Shown: in pieces, positions 46,625 through 54,791 of the stretch
How positions within the stretch are numbered: position 1 is the first letter of the stretch
Layout of the letters: every line of letters begins with the position of its first letter
Assembly: GCF_947495715.1 (NCBI RefSeq)
Contig: NZ_CANLZU010000022.1
Location: 1-64,000, forward strand
Reading direction: 5' to 3'
Length of the DNA stretch: 64,000 nucleotides
From: an uncultured Oceanisphaera sp.
GTDB taxonomy: Bacteria > Pseudomonadota > Gammaproteobacteria > Enterobacterales > Aeromonadaceae
The notes under the pieces: generated by a model
The model's input: the letters and a program-made list of their open reading frames with translations, nothing else
Databases searched by the model: none
Told to the model about the DNA's origin: nothing
Program-made: the position numbers and the translations under genes

Positions 46625-47917
46625 ATGCTAGACAAATATTTTCACCTCAAGGAACTGGGTACCAATGTGCGCCAGGAAGTGGTGGCGGGCATTACCACCT
46701 TCCTGACCATGGCCTATATCATCTTCGTCAACCCGGCGATTCTGTCCGAGGCGGGCATGGATTATGGCGCCGTGTTTGTGGCCACCTGTCTGGCGGCGGC
46801 CATCGGCTGTTTCATCATGGGGCTGCTGGCCAACTACCCCATCGCCCTGGCACCGGGCATGGGGCTGAACGCCTTTTTCACCTACACTGTGGTGTTGACC
46901 GAAGGCTACAGCTGGCAGAGTGCCCTGGGCGCCGTGTTCTTCTCCGGCTGTATCTTCGTGCTGCTGAGTCTGTTCAAGGTGCGTGCATGGATCATCAACT
47001 CCATTCCCGGCCCGCTGAAAATCGGCATTGCCGCCGGTATCGGCCTCTTTCTGGCGCTGGTTGGCCTTAAAAATGCCGGTATCATCGTCGATAACCCGGC
47101 CACACTGGTAGGATTGGGTGATGTCACCAGCCTGCAGGTAGGCCTGGCGACCCTGGGCTTTTTTCTGATCATCGGCATGGCGGCCCGTGGCATGCGCGGT
47201 GCCGTGATGATCGGTATTCTGATCATTACCGGGCTGGGCGTGGCCTTCGGCGATATTCAGTATCAGGGTATCGTCTCCGCGCCGCCGTCCATGATGCCGA
47301 CCTTGATGCAGCTGGACATTGCCGGCGCCTTCAATATCGGCATGCTGTCGGTGATTTTTGCCTTTCTGTTTGTCGACCTGTTCGACACCTCCGGCACCCT
47401 GATTGCCGTGGCCCAGCGCGCCAAGCTGCTGGATGAAAAGGGTCGGCTGCCGCGCTTGGGTCGCGCCCTGCTGGCCGACAGCACCGCCTCCATTGCCGGC
47501 TCGGTACTGGGCACCTCGACCACCACCTCCTATGTGGAAAGTACCGCCGGGGTCTCGGTGGGCGGGCGCAGCGGCCTCACCGCCGTGATCACCGGCCTGA
47601 TGTTTATTGCCGCCCTGCTGTTCTCGCCGCTGGCGGGCATGGTACCGGCTTACGCGACCGCCGGTGCCCTGGTTTATGTGGCGGTGCTGATGCTGGGCCA
47701 GCTGACTCACCTGCACTGGGATGACATTACCGAAGCGGTGCCCGCCGTGGTGGTACTGCTGATGATGCCGTTCTCTTTTTCCATCGCCAACGGCATCGCC
47801 TTCGGCTTTATCAGCTTTGTGGCGGTCAAGCTGCTGGCCGGTCGCGCCGGTGAAGTCAGCCCGGTGGTGTGGGCACTGGCGGCCATGTTCGCACTGAAAT
47901 TTGCCTTCGGGGTGTGA
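46625..47917 (+). CDS. NCS2-family adenine/guanine/hypoxanthine permease
   Basis: The 430-residue inner-membrane protein matches the AdeP/PbuG type of the AzgA-like NCS2 branch: RQEVVAGITTFLTMAYIIFV, PIALAPGMGLNAFF, FLFVDLFDTSGTLIAVA, GTSTTTSYVESTAGVSVGGR and AVVVLLMMPFSFSIANGIA. It is a proton symporter for purine bases; the exact base is not determined. The ATG at 46625 opens at LDKYFHL. The ribosome site is weak, which fits control through the leader. Confidence 0.87.
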   Translation: MLDKYFHLKELGTNVRQEVVAGITTFLTMAYIIFVNPAILSEAGMDYGAVFVATCLAAAIGCFIMGLLANYPIALAPGMGLNAFFTYTVVLTEGYSWQSALGAVFFSGCIFVLLSLFKVRAWIINSIPGPLKIGIAAGIGLFLALVGLKNAGIIVDNPATLVGLGDVTSLQVGLATLGFFLIIGMAARGMRGAVMIGILIITGLGVAFGDIQYQGIVSAPPSMMPTLMQLDIAGAFNIGMLSVIFAFLFVDLFDTSGTLIAVAQRAKLLDEKGRLPRLGRALLADSTASIAGSVLGTSTTTSYVESTAGVSVGGRSGLTAVITGLMFIAALLFSPLAGMVPAYATAGALVYVAVLMLGQLTHLHWDDITEAVPAVVVLLMMPFSFSIANGIAFGFISFVAVKLLAGRAGEVSPVVWALAAMFALKFAFGV

Positions 47918-47923
47918 AGATTT

Positions 47924-47958
47924 GTGAGGGGTGAGAGGTGAGGGGTGAGGGGTGAGAA
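47924..47958 (+). repeat. Seven-base tandem array (locus D)
   Basis: Five units in phase: GTGAGGG, GTGAGAG, GTGAGGG, GTGAGGG, GTGAGAA, beginning six bases after the purine permease stop. No hairpin pair is evident here. It is the same motif as the left arrays of loci A and B. Confidence 0.75.
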
Positions 47959-47996
47959 GAACCTACGTTGGACGCTGTTTTTCTCCCTCCCCTTTA

Positions 47997-48358
47997 ATAC
48001 CAATTACATTAAAAAATGATCTATTTTATTTCTGTATAAACGTCGGACAAAGGGTCTGCCCCACCGACCCGCTGCAAGCACATCCATGTGACGCTCAGCA
48101 CATGACATCCTTGTCATGTGATGGTCGCTGGAGCTGATCCCTTTGCCCTCCTTGATGCCGCTGAGTCGCCTGTTGGCGCCGTCTACAGGAAACTCGGTGT
48201 TCCAGAAGAGGCAACAGAGAACGGCTCCCACGACCGTGAAATGCCATGGACGGCATTTCCGAGCCCCCATGGATGGGTTTATGGCGTGTCGAGGGGGGCG
48301 GCTGTGTTTCCTCTGATCTGGGGCCTCAACATGACCAGATCATTACTGGGATTGGTAT
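47997..48358 (+). repeat. 360-bp intergenic element, copy 3, both ends intact
   Basis: It is bounded by ATACCAAT (47997-48004) and ATTGGTAT (48351-48358), extended inward by related sequence up to ATGATC and GATCAT. It contains a perfect 8-bp hairpin CACATGAC/GTCATGTG with loop ATCCTT (48099-48120). The element lies between convergent genes. It and the heptamer array account for most of the 595-base gap 47918-48512. Confidence 0.87.
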
Positions 48359-48458
48359 AACACCCCCACCCATCCTCCCCCTGGCGATAATCCGCCGTCA
48401 TGCCTGTTTCCCCGCAGCCAAGGGGGAGGGGCCGTTCGACGCCGGTGTTACTGTGCAC

Positions 48459-48486
48459 AAAAAAGCCCTGCATTGCAGGGCTTTTT
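48459..48486 (-). terminator. Terminator downstream of asnS
   Basis: AAAAGCCCTGC, ATT, GCAGGGCTTTTT. On the minus strand the stem is followed by a U run. It lies 27 bases after the asnS stop and could work in both directions. Confidence 0.9.
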
Positions 48487-48512
48487 GTTGCGCGTATTTT
48501 AACGTCTGAAGA

Positions 48513-49913
48513 TCAGAAGTCGGCGTTGCGCGGGGTGCGGGGGAAGGGGATGACGTCCCGTACGTTAGCCATGCCGGTCACGTAGGCCACCAGACGCTCG
48601 AAGCCCAGACCAAAACCGGAGTGGGGCACGGTGCCGTAACGGCGAAGGTCCCGATACCAGCCGTAGTCTGCCGGGTTCAGGCCCATTTCAACCATGCGGC
48701 TGTCCAGCACTTCCAGCACTTCTTCCCGCTGGGAGCCGCCGATGATCTCGCCGATGCCCGGGGCCAGTACATCCATGGCGGCCACGGTTTTGCCGTCCGG
48801 GTTCAGCTTCATGTAGAAGGACTTGATATCCTTGGGATAGTTCTTGACCACCACCGGCGCCTTGAAGTGTTCTTCGGCCAGGTAGCGCTCGTGCTCGGAA
48901 GACAAATCAACGCCCCATGCCACCGGGAACTCGAACTTTCTGCCGCAGTTTTGCAGTATCTCGACCGCATCGGTGTAGTCCACCTGGGCGAAGTCCTGCT
49001 TCACAAAGCTCTGCAGCCGGGTAATGGCGTCTTTATCTACACGCTGGGCGAAAAAGTCCATGTCGTCCATACGCTCGGTCAGCACGGCGTTGAACACATA
49101 CTTCAGCATCTCTTCCGCCAGGCGGGCGGCATCGTCCAGATCGGCAAAAGCCAGCTCGGGCTCCACCATCCAGAACTCGGCGAGGTGACGGCTGGTGTTG
49201 GAGTTTTCGGCGCGGAAGGTCGGGCCAAAGGTATAAATCTTGCTCATGGCGCAGGCGTAGGCTTCGGCGTTCAGCTGGCCGGATACGGTGAGAAAGGTTT
49301 CCTTGCCGAAAAAGTCTTCGCCGAAGTCGATGTCACCCTTGTCGGTGCGGGGCAGGTTCTGCAGATCCAGGGTGGAAACCCGGAACATCTCGCCGGCGCC
49401 TTCGCAGTCGGAGGCGGTAATCAGCGGGGTGGCGACCCAGGCGTAACCATTTTCGTGAAAGAAGCGGTGAAGGGCCTGAGCCAGGCAGTTACGCACCCGG
49501 GTAACGGCGCCCATCATGTTGGTGCGCGGGCGCAGGTGGGCGTATTCGCGCAGGTACTCGATGGAGTGGCGCTTGGCGGCCATGGGGTAGCTGTCCGGAT
49601 CTTCGACCCAACCGATAACCTTGACCTCGGTGGCCTGCAGCTCGAAGTCCTGGCCCTGACCCTGAGAGGCGGCTACGGTGCCGGTGACTTCCACCGAACA
49701 ACCGGTGGTCAGACGCACCACTTCATTCTGATAATTCGCCACGTTATTGGGTACCACGGCCTGCACCGGATTGAAGCAGCTGCCATCGTGTACTGCCAAA
49801 AACGAGATACCCGCCTTGGAGTCACGGCGAGTACGAATCCACCCTTTAACGGTCAGGGTGGTGCCAACAGGATATTTGCCCGCCAGCACATCAGTAACGG
49901 ATGCGTGGGTCAT
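48513..49913 (-). CDS. asnS: Asparaginyl-tRNA synthetase
   Basis: The 466-residue class-II synthetase has an N-terminal OB-fold anticodon-binding domain ([20 protein letters not shown]) and a catalytic domain with motif 2 ([21 protein letters not shown]) and motif 3 ([13 protein letters not shown]). The length equals that of E. coli AsnS. The ATG at 49913 ([10 protein letters not shown]) has GGAG upstream; a longer frame continues upstream but has no family similarity. Confidence 0.96.
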   Translation of the reverse strand: MTHASVTDVLAGKYPVGTTLTVKGWIRTRRDSKAGISFLAVHDGSCFNPVQAVVPNNVANYQNEVVRLTTGCSVEVTGTVAASQGQGQDFELQATEVKVIGWVEDPDSYPMAAKRHSIEYLREYAHLRPRTNMMGAVTRVRNCLAQALHRFFHENGYAWVATPLITASDCEGAGEMFRVSTLDLQNLPRTDKGDIDFGEDFFGKETFLTVSGQLNAEAYACAMSKIYTFGPTFRAENSNTSRHLAEFWMVEPELAFADLDDAARLAEEMLKYVFNAVLTERMDDMDFFAQRVDKDAITRLQSFVKQDFAQVDYTDAVEILQNCGRKFEFPVAWGVDLSSEHERYLAEEHFKAPVVVKNYPKDIKSFYMKLNPDGKTVAAMDVLAPGIGEIIGGSQREEVLEVLDSRMVEMGLNPADYGWYRDLRRYGTVPHSGFGLGFERLVAYVTGMANVRDVIPFPRTPRNADF

Positions 49914-50030
49914 GTGAAATCGCTCTCCAGCTTCAACTAAATCGGCACGAGGCCGATAGACTATAGATAAGGAAGCTAATGTTACCTCTGTAGTCTCAGG
50001 ACTCAAGCAAAAGTTGAACCGGAGGGCGCC

Positions 50031-50375
50031 ATGGCAAAACAAGGCACCGATTGGCTGGGAAAGTTGCTGGTAACCATGACCCTGGGTGGCTGGAGCCTGT
50101 ATATACTGTTGCTGCTGGTGTTTCATTACGGTCGCCCGGAGCAGCAGTTTGGCTATCTGCGTTATCAGGATATTGCCGTGAGAACCGAATGGCTGATGCC
50201 GCACAGCATTTGGTTTCACATGGGTACATTTGGCATTCTGGGGCTGGCGGTGACCGCCTTTACCCTGGTGCACCTCAAGGGGCGGCGTCATCAGCAGTTT
50301 CTCAAGATCTACCTGTTGCTGCTGGTTGCCGCGGCCCTGTTCACCCTGTTGCTGTTTTATTTTTATCCGCAATAA
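50031..50375 (+). CDS. Small integral membrane protein of unknown function
   Basis: The 114-residue protein has three predicted helices (about 10-32, 62-82 and 90-112) separated by charged loops. No domain was recognised. GGAGG stands before the ATG at 50031. It is divergent from asnS and 51 bases before the next gene, with which it may be co-transcribed. Confidence 0.7.
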   Translation: MAKQGTDWLGKLLVTMTLGGWSLYILLLLVFHYGRPEQQFGYLRYQDIAVRTEWLMPHSIWFHMGTFGILGLAVTAFTLVHLKGRRHQQFLKIYLLLLVAAALFTLLLFYFYPQ

Positions 50376-50426
50376 CCGGTTTTTTGTCCATACTTAAAGC
50401 CGTCACAGTCCCAGGGAGGGGTACTG

Positions 50427-51743
50427 ATGTTGCGTTTGATGGTGCTGTTATGGGTGTTGGTGTCGCCGTTGCAAGCCGCAGAACGGATGTTGTGGCACAG
50501 CGGAGACAATGAACTGAACGAATCCGGTCGGCAACTGCAGGAGTTACTGTTGCCCGACCCGGCCGCCATGGCGGGGTTGTCGCCGGCCGAACGGGACGCC
50601 TGGCTCAGCCGGGAATGGCGCCGGGTGCTGGCAAACCGGGCCCGTTTTGCCCAGTATGCCCTTTCCCCCGACCACACCGAGGCCGGTTTCGAGCAGGCTG
50701 TGCGCAGTGGCGAGCTAAGCGCCTATCTGCGCCGCCAATTGCCGGACTACCCCGGCTATCTTCAACTCAAACGGCATTATCATGCCCTGAAGGACGCCGT
50801 CGGCATGACGGCCTTGCCCCCCGGTGGTGAAGTGAGGCCCGGTGAACGGGACAGAGCCATTCCAGCATTACGCCAGCGGCTGACCGAACTGGGTTATACG
50901 CTAACACCGCCTCGTGGCCGGACCGATGCGCTGGATCGCAGCCTGAGTGACATTCTCAAGAGCCTGCAACGGGCCAATGGCCTGAAGCCGAACGGCCGGC
51001 TTACCACCGAAATCCGCGCCATGCTGAACCGCTCGCCCGCCGAGTTACGAGCCGAACTACGCCATAACCTGCGCCGCTGGCTGTTATTGCCGCCCGCCGC
51101 CCCCGAGCGGTTTGTGCTGGTGAATATTCCCGCCTATCGGCTGACCCTGATCCAGCAATCCCGACCGACCCTGAGCATGAAGGTCATCGTCGGGCGGCCC
51201 GACTGGCCCACGCCCGAGCTGGGCACCCATATCAAGGCGCTCAAGGTCAATCCGGACTGGACCCCCACCGCCAACATCATTCGTGAAGACTTGTTACCGG
51301 CACAAAAGCGTGACCGGGGCTTTTTAAGCCGCAACGGCTTCGGCGTCTGGCTGCCGGGTGTGGCGGGCAAACAGGATCCGGGCACCATCAACTGGCAGCA
51401 GCCCCCGGCCGGCCTGCGACTGGTGCAACAACCGGGGCCCGGCAATGCGCTGGGGCGCTTCAAGTTTGAAATGAACAACCCTTTCAATATTTACCTGCAC
51501 GACACGCCGGACAAACGGCTGTTCGGTGAACAGCAACGGGCGTTGAGTCACGGCTGTGTGCGGCTGGCCGAGCCGGGTCAACTGGTGCAAAACCTGGGCT
51601 GGTCTTTACCGGAATATGAGCAAACCCGGGTCTTGCCCACCCGCTCGCCAACCCCGGTGTTTCTGGTGTATTTCACTACCTGGGTAGAGCAGGGCCGCCT
51701 GGTCTTTGCCGAAGATATCTATCGAAAAAATGAGCGTATTTAA
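50427..51743 (+). CDS. L,D-transpeptidase (YcbB/LdtD-like)
   Basis: The 438-residue protein has a signal peptide (cleavage near residue 18, LQA/AER). It has a peptidoglycan-binding-like helical domain (about 140-195: ALRQRLTELGYTL, LQRANGLKPNGRLTTEIRAML) and a YkuD domain with ALSHGCVRLAEP as the catalytic Cys motif. It is shorter than E. coli LdtD (about 615 residues), mainly at the N-terminus. It forms 3-3 cross-links in peptidoglycan. GGGAGGGG lies before the ATG. Confidence 0.88.
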   Translation: MLRLMVLLWVLVSPLQAAERMLWHSGDNELNESGRQLQELLLPDPAAMAGLSPAERDAWLSREWRRVLANRARFAQYALSPDHTEAGFEQAVRSGELSAYLRRQLPDYPGYLQLKRHYHALKDAVGMTALPPGGEVRPGERDRAIPALRQRLTELGYTLTPPRGRTDALDRSLSDILKSLQRANGLKPNGRLTTEIRAMLNRSPAELRAELRHNLRRWLLLPPAAPERFVLVNIPAYRLTLIQQSRPTLSMKVIVGRPDWPTPELGTHIKALKVNPDWTPTANIIREDLLPAQKRDRGFLSRNGFGVWLPGVAGKQDPGTINWQQPPAGLRLVQQPGPGNALGRFKFEMNNPFNIYLHDTPDKRLFGEQQRALSHGCVRLAEPGQLVQNLGWSLPEYEQTRVLPTRSPTPVFLVYFTTWVEQGRLVFAEDIYRKNERI

Positions 51744-51830
51744 CACAGGTATACAAACAGGCTCCTTCTATACTTGCAGTGAAAACACGCCAATATATGA
51801 AGCCTGAGTGCTTACACGGAGGTAAACATC

Positions 51831-52013
51831 ATGGTTAATCAGTTACTACGACTCTGGCACGATGAGAGCGGCCTGACTACGGTGGAATATGCCATCGCAG
51901 GTGCCTTGGTTGCCACCGGAATGATAACAGCTTTTGTCAATCTGGGGGGCGCAGTGGAGACGAGCATTACCGGCATGTGCACCACGATCAAGAACGATGG
52001 CAGCAGCTGTTGA
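51831..52013 (+). CDS. flp1: Flp-type (type IVb) pilin 1
   Basis: The 60-residue prepilin has leader MVNQLLRLWHDESG and cleavage before LTTVEYAIAG, with Glu at position 5 of the mature protein as prepilin peptidase requires. One hydrophobic helix follows. The mature 46-residue pilin ends in Cys50...Cys60, an unusual pair for Flp pilins. GGAGG precedes the ATG. It is the first gene of the tad locus and is followed by a terminator, as befits the abundant major subunit. Confidence 0.93.
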   Translation: MVNQLLRLWHDESGLTTVEYAIAGALVATGMITAFVNLGGAVETSITGMCTTIKNDGSSC

Positions 52014-52032
52014 GGCAAGCTGCTCACGTGCT

Positions 52033-52065
52033 GGCCCGCTTGCCCTTGGCAAAGCGGGCCTTTTT
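52033..52065 (+). terminator. Terminator after flp1
   Basis: GGCCCGCTT (52033-52041) pairs with AAGCGGGCC (52052-52060), followed by TTTTT, 20 bases after the flp1 stop. The remaining 52066-52420 stretch is AT-rich with no gene and presumably carries the flp2 promoter. Confidence 0.9.
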
Positions 52066-52420
52066 GTGTGTGCCGGCCGGCACTTTGACAGAACAGTCGA
52101 AAAAAATGAACAAAATGCCGCTAAACAGTGGTTATCTTTCGGAATCTTTCACATATTTAAACCACGCCGGCACAGTGAAACTGAGCTATAAATAATAACA
52201 AGCACATTGCTTAAGGCCCGGCACTTAATGGAAGTTAATATCTGTAGAGTGGCGGAACATATAATCGAGCAGAAGGGAGGCGGCGAGACTATATGATGAG
52301 AGCAGGCACAGGCTGTGCCGGATTTGGAAGGTGAATTTGAAAGTAGGTAAAGCAATTTAACAGGAAGGTTTTCTGTAAAACAGGGAACTGAAAACACAAG
52401 CAAGGAAAGAGGGTTTTCTT

Positions 52421-52627
52421 ATGTTTATTGCCAAAGAACTGTTGCGCCTGATGAATGATGAAGAGGGTCTGACTACCGTTGAGTATGCAATTGCGGGAGG
52501 TTTGGTTGCTGCAGGTGTAATAGGTGCATTTACTCAACTTGGTGTAAATGTTGATGCAAGTATTGGTGCGCTTTGTACTGGTCTTGGTGATTCAGCCGTA
52601 TCAGGAACTAGCTCTACAAATTGTTAA
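52421..52627 (+). CDS. flp2: Flp-type (type IVb) pilin 2
   Basis: The 68-residue prepilin has leader MFIAKELLRLMNDEEG and cleavage before LTTVEYAIAG, identical to pilin 1 at the start of the mature protein. The C-terminal part differs and carries Cys52 and the terminal Cys68. Codon use is clearly more AT-rich than flp1 or the surrounding genes, suggesting separate acquisition. It is 46 bases before the prepilin peptidase gene and probably shares its transcript. Confidence 0.92.
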   Translation: MFIAKELLRLMNDEEGLTTVEYAIAGGLVAAGVIGAFTQLGVNVDASIGALCTGLGDSAVSGTSSTNC

Positions 52628-52673
52628 TGTTAGCTGGGGCAGTTTATTGCTGCCCCTATAATTTGGTGATGCT

Positions 52674-53192
52674 ATGGAACAGCTACCATTACTGTTTTTT
52701 TTGATGGCGGCCTGCTGGATGGATTTGTCCCGCCATAAAATTCCCAACTGGTTGACGCTAAGCTTTATCCCCTTGGCGTTGGCCTTTCATGCCGTTTTTG
52801 GCCAAGGGCCGGCCTTTGCCCTGAGCGGCTTGCTTTATTCCTTTATACTTCTGTTTCCATTTTTTGTCTTTCGGGTTCTGGCAGGCGGTGATATTAAACT
52901 GGGCATGGCCATTGCCACCTTTACCGGCTGGCAGGTTTTTCTGGAAGCCTTACTTTATGGATTAATCATTGGCTTGCCTCTGGTGCTGATACTTGCCTGG
53001 CGCAGAGTAGGCTGGCAGGGGTTTAAGGCCACTTTCAGTCGTTATGGCATCATATTGGGTACCCGCCGTTATCTGGCCCCGGTCGAAAACGAAATGGCCG
53101 GTTTAAAGGTGCCTTACGGCCCGGCACTGGCACTGGGCGCCATGCTGGCGGTGGTGCTCAACAAGTACCAGATATTTACCCTGGTATCCTGA
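52674..53192 (+). CDS. tadV: Prepilin peptidase TadV/CpaA
   Basis: The 172-residue membrane aspartyl protease of the A24 family has catalytic Asp17 (CWMDLSRHKIPNWLT) and Asp73 (LAGGDIKLGMA, the GxGD-type motif) with helices around them. It removes the Flp leaders and probably those of TadE/F. It lacks the N-terminal methylase domain of PilD, as usual for Tad systems. Confidence 0.92.
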   Translation: MEQLPLLFFLMAACWMDLSRHKIPNWLTLSFIPLALAFHAVFGQGPAFALSGLLYSFILLFPFFVFRVLAGGDIKLGMAIATFTGWQVFLEALLYGLIIGLPLVLILAWRRVGWQGFKATFSRYGIILGTRRYLAPVENEMAGLKVPYGPALALGAMLAVVLNKYQIFTLVS

Positions 53193-53212
53193 ACATGACT
53201 GGACATCAAGGA

Positions 53213-53389
<177 letters not shown>

Positions 53390-53407
53390 AGATAGGAGGT
53401 AACACGG

Positions 53408-54655
53408 ATGTACCTGCCCAAACCGAAAACCCTGGCCGATACCGGCCTGTCGAAAGAGCTGTTGCTGCGCCTGACCCTGCGCCACCTGCAGGAAGAAGGG
53501 ACCCTGTCGTTGCCGGCTTTGAGCGACAGGCTCTGCCTGCGTGGCAGCGTGGTGGAGCCTCTGCTGCAAGAGCTGAAAATGCTGCAGCAGGTGGAAGTGC
53601 GCGCCTCGGGGCGTTCCGGCGATGTTATTCGCTATGCGCTTACCGCCAAGGGCCAGTATGAAGCCCAGGAGCTGAGCGCCCGCGACGGCTATCTGGGCCC
53701 GGCGCCCATTCCGCTGGAGGCATACAACCGGCTGGTGCTGAGCCAAGCGCTGGGTGAACGCAGCATTGGCCGGGAGCGGCTGGAGCAGGCGTTGGGTGAC
53801 ATTGTGATCAGCCAGGAGTTGATCAACACCCTGGGGCCGGCGCTGAATTCCCGCCGCCCGCTGCTTATTTACGGCCATGCGGGCACCGGCAAAAGCTTTT
53901 TGTGTCATCGCTTCAACAAGATGTTCGATGAAACGATTTACGTGCCGCACGCCATCGCGGTGCAGAACACCATAATACCGATATTCGATCCCCTCTATCA
54001 CTGGCGGGCCGACGACCTCATGCACGACCAGAGCGAAGACATGGACGGCCGTTATGTGCCCTGCAAGCGACCGCTGGTCATGGTGGGCGGTGAGCTCAAG
54101 CTGGAGGCGCTGGAGGTGCACTTCGACCGACAGTCCCGCCAGTACAGTGCGCCCTTGCAAATGAAGGCCAATAACGGCGTCTTTCTGATTGACGACTTGG
54201 GGCGACAGGGCTTTGCGGCCGACGAGTTGTTCAACCGCTGGATAGTGCCGATGGAAGAACGGCGTGATTTTCTGTCATTGCCCAATGGTCTGCACTTCGA
54301 TATTCCGTTCGAGCAGATACTGGTGTTTTCCACCAATCTGGATCCACAAGCCATCGCCGATGAGGCCTTTTTGCGCCGCCTGGGTTACAAGATTGAACTG
54401 GGCGCCATGTCGCCAGCATTATATAAAAATATCTGGCTGATGAACCTGGAAAAATATCAACTGATCGCCAACGAGTCATTGTTCGATTATATGGTGAACG
54501 AGCTGCATGAAAATAGCGGAAAACCACTCATCGCCTGTTACCCGCGCGATATTCTGGGTATCGCCCGGGATATCATGCATTTCAACGGCCAGGCCGGTGA
54601 GCCGCTCGATGAAAAAATACTGAAAAAAGCCTGGAGCATGTATTGTGTGCACTGA
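53408..54655 (+). CDS. AAA+ ATPase with N-terminal winged helix, in tad locus
   Basis: The 415-residue cytoplasmic protein has an N-terminal winged-helix-like region (about 13-85: SLPALSDRLCLRGSVVEPLLQEL) and an AAA+ module with Walker A GHAGTGKS (156-163), Walker B GVFLIDDLG (257-265) and sensor-1 Asn in FSTNLDP (310). It has no membrane segment. It is not one of the standard Tad proteins, yet it sits between tadV and cpaB. It could regulate pilus genes or remodel the assembly machine. AGGAGGT lies eight bases before the ATG. Confidence 0.85.
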   Translation: MYLPKPKTLADTGLSKELLLRLTLRHLQEEGTLSLPALSDRLCLRGSVVEPLLQELKMLQQVEVRASGRSGDVIRYALTAKGQYEAQELSARDGYLGPAPIPLEAYNRLVLSQALGERSIGRERLEQALGDIVISQELINTLGPALNSRRPLLIYGHAGTGKSFLCHRFNKMFDETIYVPHAIAVQNTIIPIFDPLYHWRADDLMHDQSEDMDGRYVPCKRPLVMVGGELKLEALEVHFDRQSRQYSAPLQMKANNGVFLIDDLGRQGFAADELFNRWIVPMEERRDFLSLPNGLHFDIPFEQILVFSTNLDPQAIADEAFLRRLGYKIELGAMSPALYKNIWLMNLEKYQLIANESLFDYMVNELHENSGKPLIACYPRDILGIARDIMHFNGQAGEPLDEKILKKAWSMYCVH

Positions 54656-54683
54656 CTATACTTTTTTTACTGTTCAGCACAAT

Positions 54684-54762
54684 CTGGTTAATAACAGCTG
54701 GTTAATAACAGTTGGTTGATGATGATTAATAGCTGTTTATTAATAACCGCCTGTTAATTAAA
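54684..54762. repeat. Direct and inverted CTGGTTAATAACAG repeats upstream of cpaB
   Basis: CTGGTTAATAACAG occurs twice head to tail (54684-54697 and 54698-54711). A decayed third copy follows, and then AT-rich sequence with similar motifs in the other orientation (around 54731-54758, TTATTAATAACC). The block fills the space between the AAA+ gene and cpaB and looks like a regulator-binding array. Confidence 0.6.
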
Positions 54763-54791
54763 AGGGTTGTAGTAAACCTAAGGATGGGGTT

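Noticed and set aside
48118..48360. Small gene in repeat copy 3
   Set aside because: The frame starts inside the hairpin of the repeat and is shared only partly with the other copies; treated as part of the element.
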